Of a DNA stretch of 64,000 nt, positions 1-8,296 are shown piece by piece. Position numbers and translations under genes: made by a program. The stretch comes from Bacteroidales bacterium (GTDB lineage Bacteria > Bacteroidota > Bacteroidia > Bacteroidales > UBA12170): positions 1 to 64,000 of the forward strand of contig JADGDY010000007.1 in the NCBI GenBank assembly GCA_016744655.1. Reading direction: 5' to 3'. The notes under the pieces were generated by a model, which searched no databases, was not told the origin of the DNA, and worked only from the letters and a program-made list of their open reading frames with translations. Numbering within the stretch: the first letter of the stretch is position 1; each line of letters starts with the position of its first letter.

Positions 1-29
1 ACAATATGGTGGAGGTAGAAAAGATATGA
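1..29 (+). CDS. 3' end of a molybdopterin oxidoreductase catalytic subunit (partial, DmsA-like)
   Basis: Only the last eight codons are in the window. The frame starting at base 3 reads NMVEVEKI and stops at TGA 27-29, which resembles the hydrophobic-acidic tail (such as VQIEKV) that closes DmsA-type catalytic subunits. The stop overlaps the next start codon as ATGA, the usual translational coupling of a catalytic subunit to its iron-sulfur partner. The assignment rests mostly on that context, because eight residues alone prove nothing. Confidence 0.45.
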
Positions 30-1288
30 GCGCCAACTATTTCATATTCGATAAAAACAAATGTGTAGCTTGCCATGCCTGTGTTTTAGGCTGCATGAAT
101 GAAAATGGATTTCAAAGCAATCAGCAATGGCGAAACATCATTACAGAAAATAAAGCTAAACTTCCAGGAATTCCATTATTCCATATTTCTTTAGCTTGTA
201 ATCATTGTGAAGATGCTCCTTGCATGAAAAATTGCCCTGCTCTAGCTTACAACAAAAGTTTATTAAGCGGAGCTATTCTCCATGAGTCTGAAAACTGCAT
301 TGGTTGTCAATATTGTATTTGGCAATGTCCTTATGATGCACCTAAGTTTAATACTCAAAGTGGAGTTATTGAAAAATGTCACTTTTGCGAGAGCAGGATA
401 TTAGAAAATCAAAGTCCAGCATGTGCTGAGGCTTGCCCTACTGATGCTTTAGGATTTTCCTTTGATGATATAGATAAGAATAAAATCACCCCAAGCATTT
501 CAGTGGCACAAAACCCTCATCCTTCTATACAAATAAAAGAATTAGAAAATGAGGAGGGCCCAGAAATAGATATGAGCCTTTTTGAAGAGGAAGATTTAGT
601 AATTGAGGAAGAAGGAGTAAAACGAGTTCGTATTATTGAAGAATGGCCTCTTTTGGTTTTTACTTTTATTGTAGCTGTTTTGGTAGCATTTTCTGCTTCT
701 GGTATTGGAAATCAATCTCCAGATTGGATAAAATGGTCTATAACAGCAGCCGGAGGTATTGGAGCAGCTTTGAGTAGTTTGCATCTTGGCAAAAAACTAA
801 GAATGTGGAGGGCTGTTTTAAATATTAAGCATTCATGGCTCAGCAGAGAAATCTTTTTCTTCGGATTATACTTTTTAGCCATGGTTACCGATTTCTTCCT
901 TTTTAATCTAAATTATTATGTCGTACTCATACCTGGAGCATTAACTCTTCTTTCCATTGATATGCTTTATCAACCGGTTCAGCAGAAGTGGAGAATGCCA
1001 TTTCATTCAGGGCAAAGCATTTTTATTTCAACCTCCTTATTCCTTTTACTATTCCACTTTTATTGGCTTCTTTTAGTGTTTATTTTGATTAGACTCGGTA
1101 TTCAACTTTACTCCATGTTAGTTGATAATCCTCCTCAAAAAATGAACGCTCTGATATTAATTCGTTGGGGGATGATTGATTTAGCCATCATCTTCTTATT
1201 CTTTGACTTGCCATATATTTTTATCTTTTTAGTGTTTTTATTAGGTGAACTATTTGATAGAATTCTTTTCTATAAGGAATTAGACTAG
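26..1288 (+). CDS. Fused 4Fe-4S electron-transfer and membrane-anchor subunit of a DMSO-reductase-type complex (DmsB-DmsC fusion)
   Basis: The first 150 residues carry four ferredoxin-type cysteine clusters: CVACHACVLGC near residue 14, CNHCEDAPCMKNCP near 57, CIGCQYCIWQCP near 90, and CHFCES...CAEACP near 117-136. This is the DmsB/PsrB pattern that binds four [4Fe-4S] clusters. An acidic linker (about 165-200) is followed by seven or eight hydrophobic segments to the C terminus, as in the DmsC/NrfD-like quinol-oxidising anchor. In E. coli these are two proteins; here one 420-residue chain carries both. It probably passes electrons from the quinol pool to the molybdopterin subunit encoded just upstream (ATGA overlap, GGAGG at 11-15 as ribosome site). 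The substrate cannot be told from this subunit. Confidence 0.82.
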   Translation: MSANYFIFDKNKCVACHACVLGCMNENGFQSNQQWRNIITENKAKLPGIPLFHISLACNHCEDAPCMKNCPALAYNKSLLSGAILHESENCIGCQYCIWQCPYDAPKFNTQSGVIEKCHFCESRILENQSPACAEACPTDALGFSFDDIDKNKITPSISVAQNPHPSIQIKELENEEGPEIDMSLFEEEDLVIEEEGVKRVRIIEEWPLLVFTFIVAVLVAFSASGIGNQSPDWIKWSITAAGGIGAALSSLHLGKKLRMWRAVLNIKHSWLSREIFFFGLYFLAMVTDFFLFNLNYYVVLIPGALTLLSIDMLYQPVQQKWRMPFHSGQSIFISTSLFLLLFHFYWLLLVFILIRLGIQLYSMLVDNPPQKMNALILIRWGMIDLAIIFLFFDLPYIFIFLVFLLGELFDRILFYKELD

Positions 1289-1320
1289 GTTTATCACTTC
1301 AATCTACTTTATAATATTTG

Positions 1321-1328
1321 TAAATTTG
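1321..1328 (+). promoter_or_regulatory. Bacteroidota -7 box (TAAATTTG)
   Basis: TAAATTTG matches the TAnnTTTG -7 consensus of the Bacteroidota housekeeping sigma factor. It lies about 40 bases before the start of the dual-HExxH gene and separates that transcription unit from the reductase operon. No clear -33 TTTG was found at ideal spacing. Confidence 0.4.
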
Positions 1329-1369
1329 AATACAGATTGAATTTTAAAACCACAAAAATAACTCGGTAA

Positions 1370-2998
1370 ATGTTTAAGATTTCAAATAGCATTTTTTATC
1401 TAATCACATTTTATTTTCTGTATTTATCATCGGGGCTTTGTCAAGAAAACAGGTCGGAAAATCTAACAGATTTTGTTTTGATTGTTCAGCCAATAATTCT
1501 TCAAAGTGATAATGGGCTCAATCCCGCTTCCTTTTCAATTCCTGAAAATCTCGTAGATAAAGCTTATGAAAAAGCCAACCTAGATTTTTATTTTCTCGAG
1601 CCATTATATTATAATAATACAGCAGCACGTGATGGGAAAATTAATCTTGATGTGATTTGCAACCAGGCTTCAGAAGATGGATTTATGAGAGGGCAAAACG
1701 ATATTGTAAATATGTTTTTTGTTAACTCTGTAGATGGATTAAAAGGTCCATTGGGAAGAGGCATGATGGGAGGAAACATTACTTTTATTGCTTTAGGCGA
1801 TAAAGATAGTTCTGCTGAAAACGCTAATATGGAGGCCTTTGTGATAGCTCATGAAGTAGGTCATAACCTTTCCTTGCAGCATGCAGTTGATGACCCCAAT
1901 GTTCCAGATAGCATCCCCAATATTCAAGGCGATGGTGATTTTGCTGACCGAATCAACCCCGAATACAGCTTGAATGAATATCAAATAAAACTGATTATGA
2001 AAAGCCCACTAGTACATCCTAGGATAGAATTATTATCTGAGGATAAAGCTAGAAAGGCCATTCTTGACGAAAGCTTTGAGCCCTATTTTTCAAAGCTTCA
2101 AACTAGAGAAATAGAGACCTTTATTGGTGAGAAAGTTGAAACAAAAGATATAATTGAAACCAGAGATTACGCCAAAGAAAAATTCTCAAGTGCTGTTCTT
2201 CCATTTACAAAACAAGAAGAAGAATGTGTGAAGTTTACAGTTGGAAAGATAAATAGTTTACTGATAGAAAACGAGCTGAATTCAATGGCTAATCACCCTT
2301 GGAAATTTATTAAAATTGATGATTGGTTATGCGGAGGTTTCGCTCATACAAGAGGAAATTATATTATTTTGAGTCAAAGACACCTTGATTTTATGACAAA
2401 ATACTGGTCTTCAAGTATGACAAATGAAGACCTTGAGAAAATAATGGGAGGAATTGGAGCCTTAATCGTTCACGAACAGATGCATTGTTTGCAAAGAAGT
2501 TTTCCGGATAAATTCACTCGATTAAATACAGAATATTGGAATTTTATCAAAGCAAATATCGAGGATGTTCCAAGTATTACTCTTAATCAAGTATCAAATC
2601 CAGATGCGCCTATTGCGGAATGGTTAATTCCAAATCCGAAGAATAAATGTGAATATTACTGGATAAGAACCCTTTTAAAAGAGGGAGTTGAATTGCCCCA
2701 AATGGGTAAAGATTTCCATGACTTGGTATTTAAGGTTGACAAAGAAAATGAGGAATATAAAGTGAGAACAAATGAGGATGGAATTCCAGAGTCTTTGTCT
2801 ATTTCAGAAATTCCATTTTATACGCAATCTTTTCCGGTTACAAGAGGTATAGACCACCCAAATGAAATTGCGGCCTATATGTTTGCTGACTATTACAAAG
2901 CTTTATTTTCAAATAAAAAGCCATTTAAGGATATTTCAAAATCTGAAAAAAAGAACAATAAAGCATTTGTGAAGTGGATGAAACAAGAAATGAAATGA
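1370..2998 (+). CDS. Secreted protein with a metzincin-like zinc site and a second HExxH motif
   Basis: The 542-residue product starts with a signal peptide (hydrophobic to about residue 24, then CQENRS). The N-terminal half contains HEVGHNLSLQH at residues 161-171. This fits the metzincin zinc site HExxHxxGxxH except that serine (168) replaces the usual glycine. The stretch around IMKSPL (about 205-210) could supply the Met-turn. The C-terminal half has a second, separate HExxH: HEQMH at 368-372 inside a hydrophobic helix. No known full-length family was recognised. The simplest reading is two fused peptidase-like domains, or one peptidase plus a domain that has kept an HExxH helix. It overlaps the downstream GH3 start as ATGA, so it is probably co-translated with that glycosidase. 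Confidence 0.6.
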   Translation: MFKISNSIFYLITFYFLYLSSGLCQENRSENLTDFVLIVQPIILQSDNGLNPASFSIPENLVDKAYEKANLDFYFLEPLYYNNTAARDGKINLDVICNQASEDGFMRGQNDIVNMFFVNSVDGLKGPLGRGMMGGNITFIALGDKDSSAENANMEAFVIAHEVGHNLSLQHAVDDPNVPDSIPNIQGDGDFADRINPEYSLNEYQIKLIMKSPLVHPRIELLSEDKARKAILDESFEPYFSKLQTREIETFIGEKVETKDIIETRDYAKEKFSSAVLPFTKQEEECVKFTVGKINSLLIENELNSMANHPWKFIKIDDWLCGGFAHTRGNYIILSQRHLDFMTKYWSSSMTNEDLEKIMGGIGALIVHEQMHCLQRSFPDKFTRLNTEYWNFIKANIEDVPSITLNQVSNPDAPIAEWLIPNPKNKCEYYWIRTLLKEGVELPQMGKDFHDLVFKVDKENEEYKVRTNEDGIPESLSISEIPFYTQSFPVTRGIDHPNEIAAYMFADYYKALFSNKKPFKDISKSEKKNNKAFVKWMKQEMK

Positions 2999-5124
2999 TG
3001 ATGAATTGGCGGAAAAGTATATTGATAATATTATTGGTTTGGGGTGTTTTGAACCTTTCATTTTCTCAAAAGAAGAGTGAGAGTTTTAATAGTGATTCTC
3101 TAATTAGTTTAATGTCTCAATCTGAGAAAATTGATTTTATATCAGGATATCAGAATTTCAATATTAAGGGGAATGAAAGATTGGGGATTCCACAAATAAA
3201 AATGGCGGATGGTCCAATGGGAGTAAAAGGGCATGGAAAAGCTACAGCCTATCCCGCTAGTATCTGTATGGCTGCCACATGGAACTCAGGCCTTATAGTT
3301 GAACTTGGTGAAGCTATAGCAAAAGAAGCCAAATCAAAAGGAATTGGTATACTCTTGGCACCAGGAGTTAATAATTATAGAATCCCCCAATGCGGAAGAA
3401 ACTTTGAATACTATGGAGAAGATCCTTTTCTGAGCTCGCAGATGACTGTTTCTTTTATTAACGGGGTTCAAAGCCAAAAAGTAATGGCTACTGCGAAGCA
3501 TTTTGTTGCTAATAACCATGATTACGATCGCCATAGAGTGAGCTCCAATATAGATGAGAGAAGTTTACATGAAATCTATTTTCCTCCTTTTAAAGCTGCA
3601 ATTGAACAAACTAAAGTTGGAGCTATCATGACTTCCTACAATCTATTAAATGGTGTTCATACCTCAGAGTCAAAATATTTAATGGAGGAGATCTTAAGGG
3701 ATACCTGGGGCTTCAAGGGAATCATCATGTCCGATTGGATTTCGGTCTATAGTTTGAATGCATTTGACGCAGGATTAGATTTGGAAATGCCTCGGTCACA
3801 ATTTATGAATCATCACAATGTAGATTCTTTAATAAAAAGACACCCTGAATATATCTCGCTATTAGACAGGAAGGTAAGCCACATTATTTCCACCTGCCAA
3901 CGAATTGGTTTATACGATTCTTTATGGGGGGAAATAGATAGTATAGATTGGGATAAACACCAACTCATATCTAGGCAAGTGGCTAGAGAAGGAATAGTAT
4001 TACTAAAGAATGAGAATCAGATTTTACCACTACTGGATAATGACGAATCTAAAGTTTTAGTTTTAGGTCCAAATGCAAAATATACACCATACAGTGGAGG
4101 AGGTGCCGCGCAAATAAATGCAGAAAGAAATGTTTCCTTTTGGCAGGGTATTAAAGAAATGGCGCCAGATAATTTCCATTTTGATTATTTGGATACAGAG
4201 GCTTTATATCACTTACATTCAGAAATTAATAGAGTTCAATTTGTTGAAGACTTGCAGCAGGCCAAAGCTTATGATAAAGTTATACTTTGTTTAGGATTTA
4301 ATTCAAAAACAGAAGGTGAAGCTTTCGACCGTCCTTTTTCTCTACCAAGAGAGCAAGAATTTCTAATGGAAAAATTATCGGAAATAAATGAAAATATAAT
4401 TGTATTAGTAAATGCTGGAGGAGGGATATCAATGCCATGGCTTCCAAAAGCAAAAGCCTTACTCTACGCTTGGTATGCTGGGGAAGATGGTGGAAATGCC
4501 ATAGGTGAGATTATTTTTGGAAAAGTAAATCCTTCAGGGAAACTTCCTATTAGTATTGAGAGAAGATGGAAAGATAATGCTGCATATTCCAGTTATGATA
4601 GTTCTCATGCTGTAGTTGGAGCAAAGCCTTTTTATACTTTGTACGGAAAAGCACATGATGCAATACCAATGGAGTATTCAGAAGGGATTTTTACAGGATA
4701 TCGCCATTTTGATAGAATGGAAAACAAACCATTGTTTGCCTTCGGTTTTGGCTTATCGTTTACAAGCTTCGAATACTCTAATTTTGAATGTGCAAACATT
4801 GATTTCAAAAGGAATGATTGCATTCAGATACAACTTGAAGTTACGAATACTGGTGGGTTTGATGGTAGCGAAACCATTCAACTTTATATAAGGGATTTAG
4901 AGAGTTCATTACCAAGGCCTGAGAAAGAACTAAAAGCTTTTCAGAAACTCTATTTGGAAAAAGAAGAATCAAAAATAGTAGAATTTAGAATCAGCAAAGA
5001 AGATCTGATGTTTTATCATCCTCAATTTCACGATTGGATAGTTGAAGAAGGTGAATTTGAAATCAAAATAGGCTCAGCTTCTGACCATATAATTTTTAGT
5101 AAAAAAATACAATATCATAAATAG
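2995..5124 (+). CDS. Glycoside hydrolase family 3 (beta-glucosidase-like), exported
   Basis: Three consecutive ATGs occur at 2995, 2998 and 3001. The first overlaps the upstream stop as ATGA and is chosen here; an in-frame ATG at 2974 lies deeper in the previous gene and would spoil the signal peptide. The protein has an N-terminal signal sequence ending near SFSQ. It shows the GH3 barrel signatures GRNFEYYGEDP, KHFVANNHDYDR and IIMSDW; Asp247 in SDW is the expected nucleophile. The second alpha/beta sandwich domain follows (LGPNA, GGGAAQI, GLNxKTEGE-like), and a fibronectin-III-like C-terminal domain closes the chain. Length (709 residues) is normal for this multidomain type. Substrate is not predictable; the GH29 fucosidase nearby suggests plant, algal or host glycans. 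Confidence 0.92.
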   Translation: MMMNWRKSILIILLVWGVLNLSFSQKKSESFNSDSLISLMSQSEKIDFISGYQNFNIKGNERLGIPQIKMADGPMGVKGHGKATAYPASICMAATWNSGLIVELGEAIAKEAKSKGIGILLAPGVNNYRIPQCGRNFEYYGEDPFLSSQMTVSFINGVQSQKVMATAKHFVANNHDYDRHRVSSNIDERSLHEIYFPPFKAAIEQTKVGAIMTSYNLLNGVHTSESKYLMEEILRDTWGFKGIIMSDWISVYSLNAFDAGLDLEMPRSQFMNHHNVDSLIKRHPEYISLLDRKVSHIISTCQRIGLYDSLWGEIDSIDWDKHQLISRQVAREGIVLLKNENQILPLLDNDESKVLVLGPNAKYTPYSGGGAAQINAERNVSFWQGIKEMAPDNFHFDYLDTEALYHLHSEINRVQFVEDLQQAKAYDKVILCLGFNSKTEGEAFDRPFSLPREQEFLMEKLSEINENIIVLVNAGGGISMPWLPKAKALLYAWYAGEDGGNAIGEIIFGKVNPSGKLPISIERRWKDNAAYSSYDSSHAVVGAKPFYTLYGKAHDAIPMEYSEGIFTGYRHFDRMENKPLFAFGFGLSFTSFEYSNFECANIDFKRNDCIQIQLEVTNTGGFDGSETIQLYIRDLESSLPRPEKELKAFQKLYLEKEESKIVEFRISKEDLMFYHPQFHDWIVEEGEFEIKIGSASDHIIFSKKIQYHK

Positions 5125-5247
5125 TCTCTACAAGAAAACTCCGATAACTGCGTTATGCTTTTTATGAAAACAGTCATTGACATATGTCAACTCCTTGATT
5201 TTCATAAAAACCAAGCCTTGTTCTCAAAGTATTCTTGCGAGAGACTA
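5122..5247. repeat. 126-bp imperfect palindrome (MITE-like or large hairpin element)
   Basis: The ends are exact inverted repeats: TAGTCTCT at 5122-5129 and AGAGACTA at 5240-5247. Further in, TTTTTATGAAAA (5159-5170) and TTTTCATAAAAA (5199-5210) are exact complements. The centre is the 14-bp perfect palindrome TTGACATATGTCAA (5177-5190). The arms between also align imperfectly (ACAAGAA against TTCTTGC, GATAAC against GTTCTC). The stop codon of the GH3 gene is the first three bases of the left end. This could be a miniature transposable element or a strong mRNA hairpin between the two glycosidase genes. Confidence 0.6.
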
Positions 5248-5294
5248 AAGGAAAATGTATAGTTTTCTTGCAAGCACTAAATAAGAAAATAGAT

Positions 5295-6737
5295 ATGAAA
5301 AATTACATTATCATCATATTGTTTTGCCTCATCTTGAGCTCAACTTACTCGCAAAGCTATGAACCTACCTGGGAATCTTTAGACAAAAGGCCTATGCCAG
5401 AGTGGTTTTCTCAAGCCAAATTTGGAATCTTCATACATTGGGGAGTGTATTCTGTTCCAGCATGGCGTAAATTAGAGGAGGGTAGATATGCAAGCTACGC
5501 CGAATGGTATTATGCTAGAGTCATGGATAATAAAGCTAATGGTGGCTATGAGTTTCATCGAGAGAATTACGGTGAGGATTTTGAGTATCGAGATTTTGCA
5601 CCTATGTTTAGAGCTGAGCTTTTTAATCCAGATCAATGGGCACAATTATTTAAAAAATCTGGTGCTAAATATGTGGTTTTAACATCTAAACATCATGATG
5701 GATATTGCTTGTGGCCAACTGAAAATAAACATAAAGCAAACTGGAATAGTGGAGATATTGGTCCTAAAAGGGATTTAGTTGGTGAATTGACCAAGTCGAT
5801 TCGAGAGCAAGGAATGAAAATGGGCCTTTATTATTCTATTCCCGATTGGGAAAGTGTTCCTAGAAAAATTGATGGCTCAGAATATTATATCAGAAAAGAA
5901 TTTGTAGACAAATATGGTATTGGTGCAGAAAGATACAAGGAAGAAATCGCTTTGCCTCAGCTCTATGAATTGGTGAATAAATACCAACCAAGTCTTATAT
6001 TTAGCGATGCTGGAGAATGGATTTATGATGATGAATTTTGGGAAACAAAGGAATTCTTAAGTTGGTTATATAATGAATCCCCGAGTAAAGCTGATGTGGT
6101 GGTGAATGATAGGTTTTGTAAAGGAATGCCAGCAAATCATGGAGATTATTTCTCATCAGAATATAAAGATGCCGACGAAAGTAAACTTAATAAATATTGG
6201 GAAGAGAGTCGTGGAATTGGTGGAAGTTATGGTTTTAATAGAGCAGAAAACCTAGAAGATTACAGTAGCTCTAAAGATCTTATTTTAGAACTTGTGGATA
6301 TTGTAAGTAGAGGAGGAAATCTATTACTTAATGTTGGGCCAACAGCAGATGGTAGAATCCCTGTCATTATGCAAGAACGATTACTAGAAATCGGTGACTG
6401 GCTAAACGTTAATGGGGAGGCTATTTATGGAACCATGCCCTATGATTTTAAGAAAATGAAGTCAAATGGAAATATGGTCTATTTTACCAGTAAAAAGAAA
6501 CAGGTTTTTGCATTTTTTAGTAGCTGGGGCAACGAATTGGTATTAGAACTCTTAGAAGATGATGTCGTTAAAAATGTTAGTCTTTTAGGTTATGATGAAA
6601 AAATAAAATGGGAAATATCAAAGGAAAATCAACTCATTATAACTGTTCCTCAACTCACCATTGAAAAAATTCCCTGTCAGCATGTTTGGGTATTCAAAAT
6701 AGACAAGAACAAATATTACGCCGAAGGTCATCTATAA
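5295..6737 (+). CDS. Alpha-L-fucosidase, GH29, exported
   Basis: The open frame extends upstream to 5235, but ATG 5295 is preferred because it puts the signal peptide (to about TYSQ) at the N terminus and leaves the palindromic element outside the gene. The mature N terminus has the GH29 hallmarks WFSQAKFGIFIHWGVYSVPAW and LTSKHHDGYCLW. LIFSDAGEW places Asp238 as the likely nucleophile (WFDG-type position in the family), and LLLNVGPTADGRIP closes the barrel. Length of 480 residues is typical of a GH29 enzyme with a C-terminal beta domain. It would remove alpha-linked fucose in the periplasm, and together with the GH3 enzyme suggests breakdown of fucosylated glycans. No SusC/SusD pair is present in the window. 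Confidence 0.93.
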   Translation: MKNYIIIILFCLILSSTYSQSYEPTWESLDKRPMPEWFSQAKFGIFIHWGVYSVPAWRKLEEGRYASYAEWYYARVMDNKANGGYEFHRENYGEDFEYRDFAPMFRAELFNPDQWAQLFKKSGAKYVVLTSKHHDGYCLWPTENKHKANWNSGDIGPKRDLVGELTKSIREQGMKMGLYYSIPDWESVPRKIDGSEYYIRKEFVDKYGIGAERYKEEIALPQLYELVNKYQPSLIFSDAGEWIYDDEFWETKEFLSWLYNESPSKADVVVNDRFCKGMPANHGDYFSSEYKDADESKLNKYWEESRGIGGSYGFNRAENLEDYSSSKDLILELVDIVSRGGNLLLNVGPTADGRIPVIMQERLLEIGDWLNVNGEAIYGTMPYDFKKMKSNGNMVYFTSKKKQVFAFFSSWGNELVLELLEDDVVKNVSLLGYDEKIKWEISKENQLIITVPQLTIEKIPCQHVWVFKIDKNKYYAEGHL

Positions 6738-6805
6738 AACCATCCACTAATTCCATTTCTAAAAACCTCAAGAACTAATAAAACCAGACACCCCTAGTTG
6801 AAATA

Positions 6806-7300
6806 TTATTTCTTGATGTTATAATTCTCCTTTAGCCCTTCGAAAACATGGGAAACAGCAGGACAGATGGTTGTATTTTTAACACTCAAATTGAGTAATT
6901 GATAAAACTTTTGTCTGTCAGTATGCGGATATTCGGCACAAGCTTTGGGCCTAACACTATAAATACTACAATAATTATCGGAACCTAAAAAAGGGCAAGG
7001 CTGTGATTTAAAAACATAATCACCTTCATTATCTAGATACAAATACTCTTCTACCAAATCACTTGGTTTTTTTCGTAGATGTTTGGCAATTCTCTGAATA
7101 TCTTTATCGGTAACTATTGGACTAATGGATTTACAACAATTGGCACAATCCAAGCAATCTATTTCATCAAAAGCATCTACATGAAGATCAGCTGTAATTC
7201 TATCTAAATCTTTAGGCTTACGTTTTATTAAAGTTTGGGCTAATTTCTTATTCGATTTTAAATGCTCTAAAGCAAATTGCTTATGCTTATTCAAATCCAT
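6806..7300 (-). CDS. YkgJ-type cysteine cluster protein
   Basis: The 164-residue protein contains CLDCANCC near residue 51, then CPFLGSDNYCSIYSVRPKAC, the spacing that defines the YkgJ/UPF0153 family of putative zinc or iron-sulfur binding proteins. No enzyme activity is established for the family. Its ATG overlaps the stop of the DjlA-like gene by one base (TAATG), so both are read from one mRNA. No signal peptide or membrane segment is visible. Confidence 0.85.
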   Translation of the reverse strand: MDLNKHKQFALEHLKSNKKLAQTLIKRKPKDLDRITADLHVDAFDEIDCLDCANCCKSISPIVTDKDIQRIAKHLRKKPSDLVEEYLYLDNEGDYVFKSQPCPFLGSDNYCSIYSVRPKACAEYPHTDRQKFYQLLNLSVKNTTICPAVSHVFEGLKENYNIKK

Positions 7301-8172
7301 TAATTCATTCCTCTCTCTTTCTTAATTTCGGAATATGCAGCATTCAACATCTGAAATTTATCCTCAGCTGCCTTTTGCACATCACTTCCCAAATGGCTTA
7401 CCTTATCTGGATGGTACTTTACAGCCATTTTTTTATAAGCCTTTTTTACCTCATCGTCAGTTGCTGTTGATTCAACTTCTAATACTTTATAAGCACTTCC
7501 ATTATCTTTTACGAACATTGCATTCACCGACTCGTAATCGGCCTTAGAAATACGCATAAAATCAGCAATAGTAGAAATCGTTTCGACTTCAGTTTTATCC
7601 ACATGCCCATCTGCCAAAGCAATTCCAAATAAATAGTGTAGTAGTTGTAATCGGCTAGAATAATCCATAAAACTCCCAATCTGAACACTCACCTCTTGAA
7701 GATTGATATCTTTCTTTAGAAGTTCTCTAAGAACCAGCATTTGTTGATTGGCTTGTTCAGCTCCAAAGTTGGTATTAAAGAATCTTCTTACATAATCTAA
7801 CTCAGATTTCTTAACGGTACCATCTGCTTTCATAACTGCTGCAGATAATACCAAAAGACTCATGCTAAAGTCACCAGTTCTAGTTGGACTACCTTTTTGA
7901 TAAGGATGATTTTGGCCACTCGAGCCACTAGCCCCATCAAACATATTTCCAAACATAAAACCAATAAGTCCACCTATAGGTCCACCGAATGCCCAACCAA
8001 GACCTCCTCCTACCCATTTACCATATGAAGAATTACTACCTCCTGTTTGCTTTGGTGGATTGTTTTTTTTGTTATCAAAAGAATCTTGAGTACTTTTTGA
8101 TTTGTTATTGAAGCTTCCAGAGAAATAGAAAAAAGCGATTGCAATTATAATAAGGATAAATACGATTGACAT
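7300..8172 (-). CDS. djlA: DjlA-like membrane-anchored J-domain co-chaperone
   Basis: The order of parts matches DjlA. There is an N-terminal transmembrane helix (residues 2-18), a low-complexity polar stretch, and a Gly-rich segment (about 52-80, GGGLGWAFGGPIGGLIG). A TerB-like helical domain follows (about 100-220, FSMSLLVLSAAVMKADG...LADGHVD). A C-terminal J domain (about 225-290) carries the HPD motif in KYHPDK. The J domain would stimulate a DnaK ATPase at the membrane. In E. coli DjlA the glycine-rich part lies in the membrane helix, whereas here it is a separate segment. It is translationally coupled to the YkgJ-type gene. Confidence 0.82.
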   Translation of the reverse strand: MSIVFILIIIAIAFFYFSGSFNNKSKSTQDSFDNKKNNPPKQTGGSNSSYGKWVGGGLGWAFGGPIGGLIGFMFGNMFDGASGSSGQNHPYQKGSPTRTGDFSMSLLVLSAAVMKADGTVKKSELDYVRRFFNTNFGAEQANQQMLVLRELLKKDINLQEVSVQIGSFMDYSSRLQLLHYLFGIALADGHVDKTEVETISTIADFMRISKADYESVNAMFVKDNGSAYKVLEVESTATDDEVKKAYKKMAVKYHPDKVSHLGSDVQKAAEDKFQMLNAAYSEIKKERGMN

Positions 8173-8189
8173 AATTAAAATATTTTCTA

Positions 8190-8197
8190 CAAAATTA
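8190..8197 (-). promoter_or_regulatory. -7 box for the djlA-like operon (minus strand TAATTTTG)
   Basis: On the minus strand this reads TAATTTTG, a full match to TAnnTTTG, 17 bases before the djlA-like ATG. It lies just past the terminator of the giant gene, so the two-gene operon has its own promoter. Confidence 0.4.
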
Positions 8198-8243
8198 ACA
8201 TAAAGATAGAATCTAAAATTTAAAAATCATTAAAATAAAGCAC

Positions 8244-8277
8244 AAAAAAAAGGCTTGCCAAATGGCAAGCCTTTTTT
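8244..8277 (-). terminator. Rho-independent terminator of the giant T9SS gene
   Basis: A perfect 8-bp stem GGCTTGCC/GGCAAGCC (8252-8259 with 8264-8271) has a four-base loop. It is flanked by eight A on the left and six T on the right, so it could work in both directions. It stands 20 bases past the stop of the minus-strand giant gene and ahead of the djlA promoter. Confidence 0.9.
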
Positions 8278-8296
8278 AGTAATATATCAATTCAGA

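Noticed and set aside
2974-2994. ATG 2974 as the GH3 start
   Set aside because: It would put seven extra residues before the signal peptide, within the upstream gene; the ATGA-coupled start is more natural.
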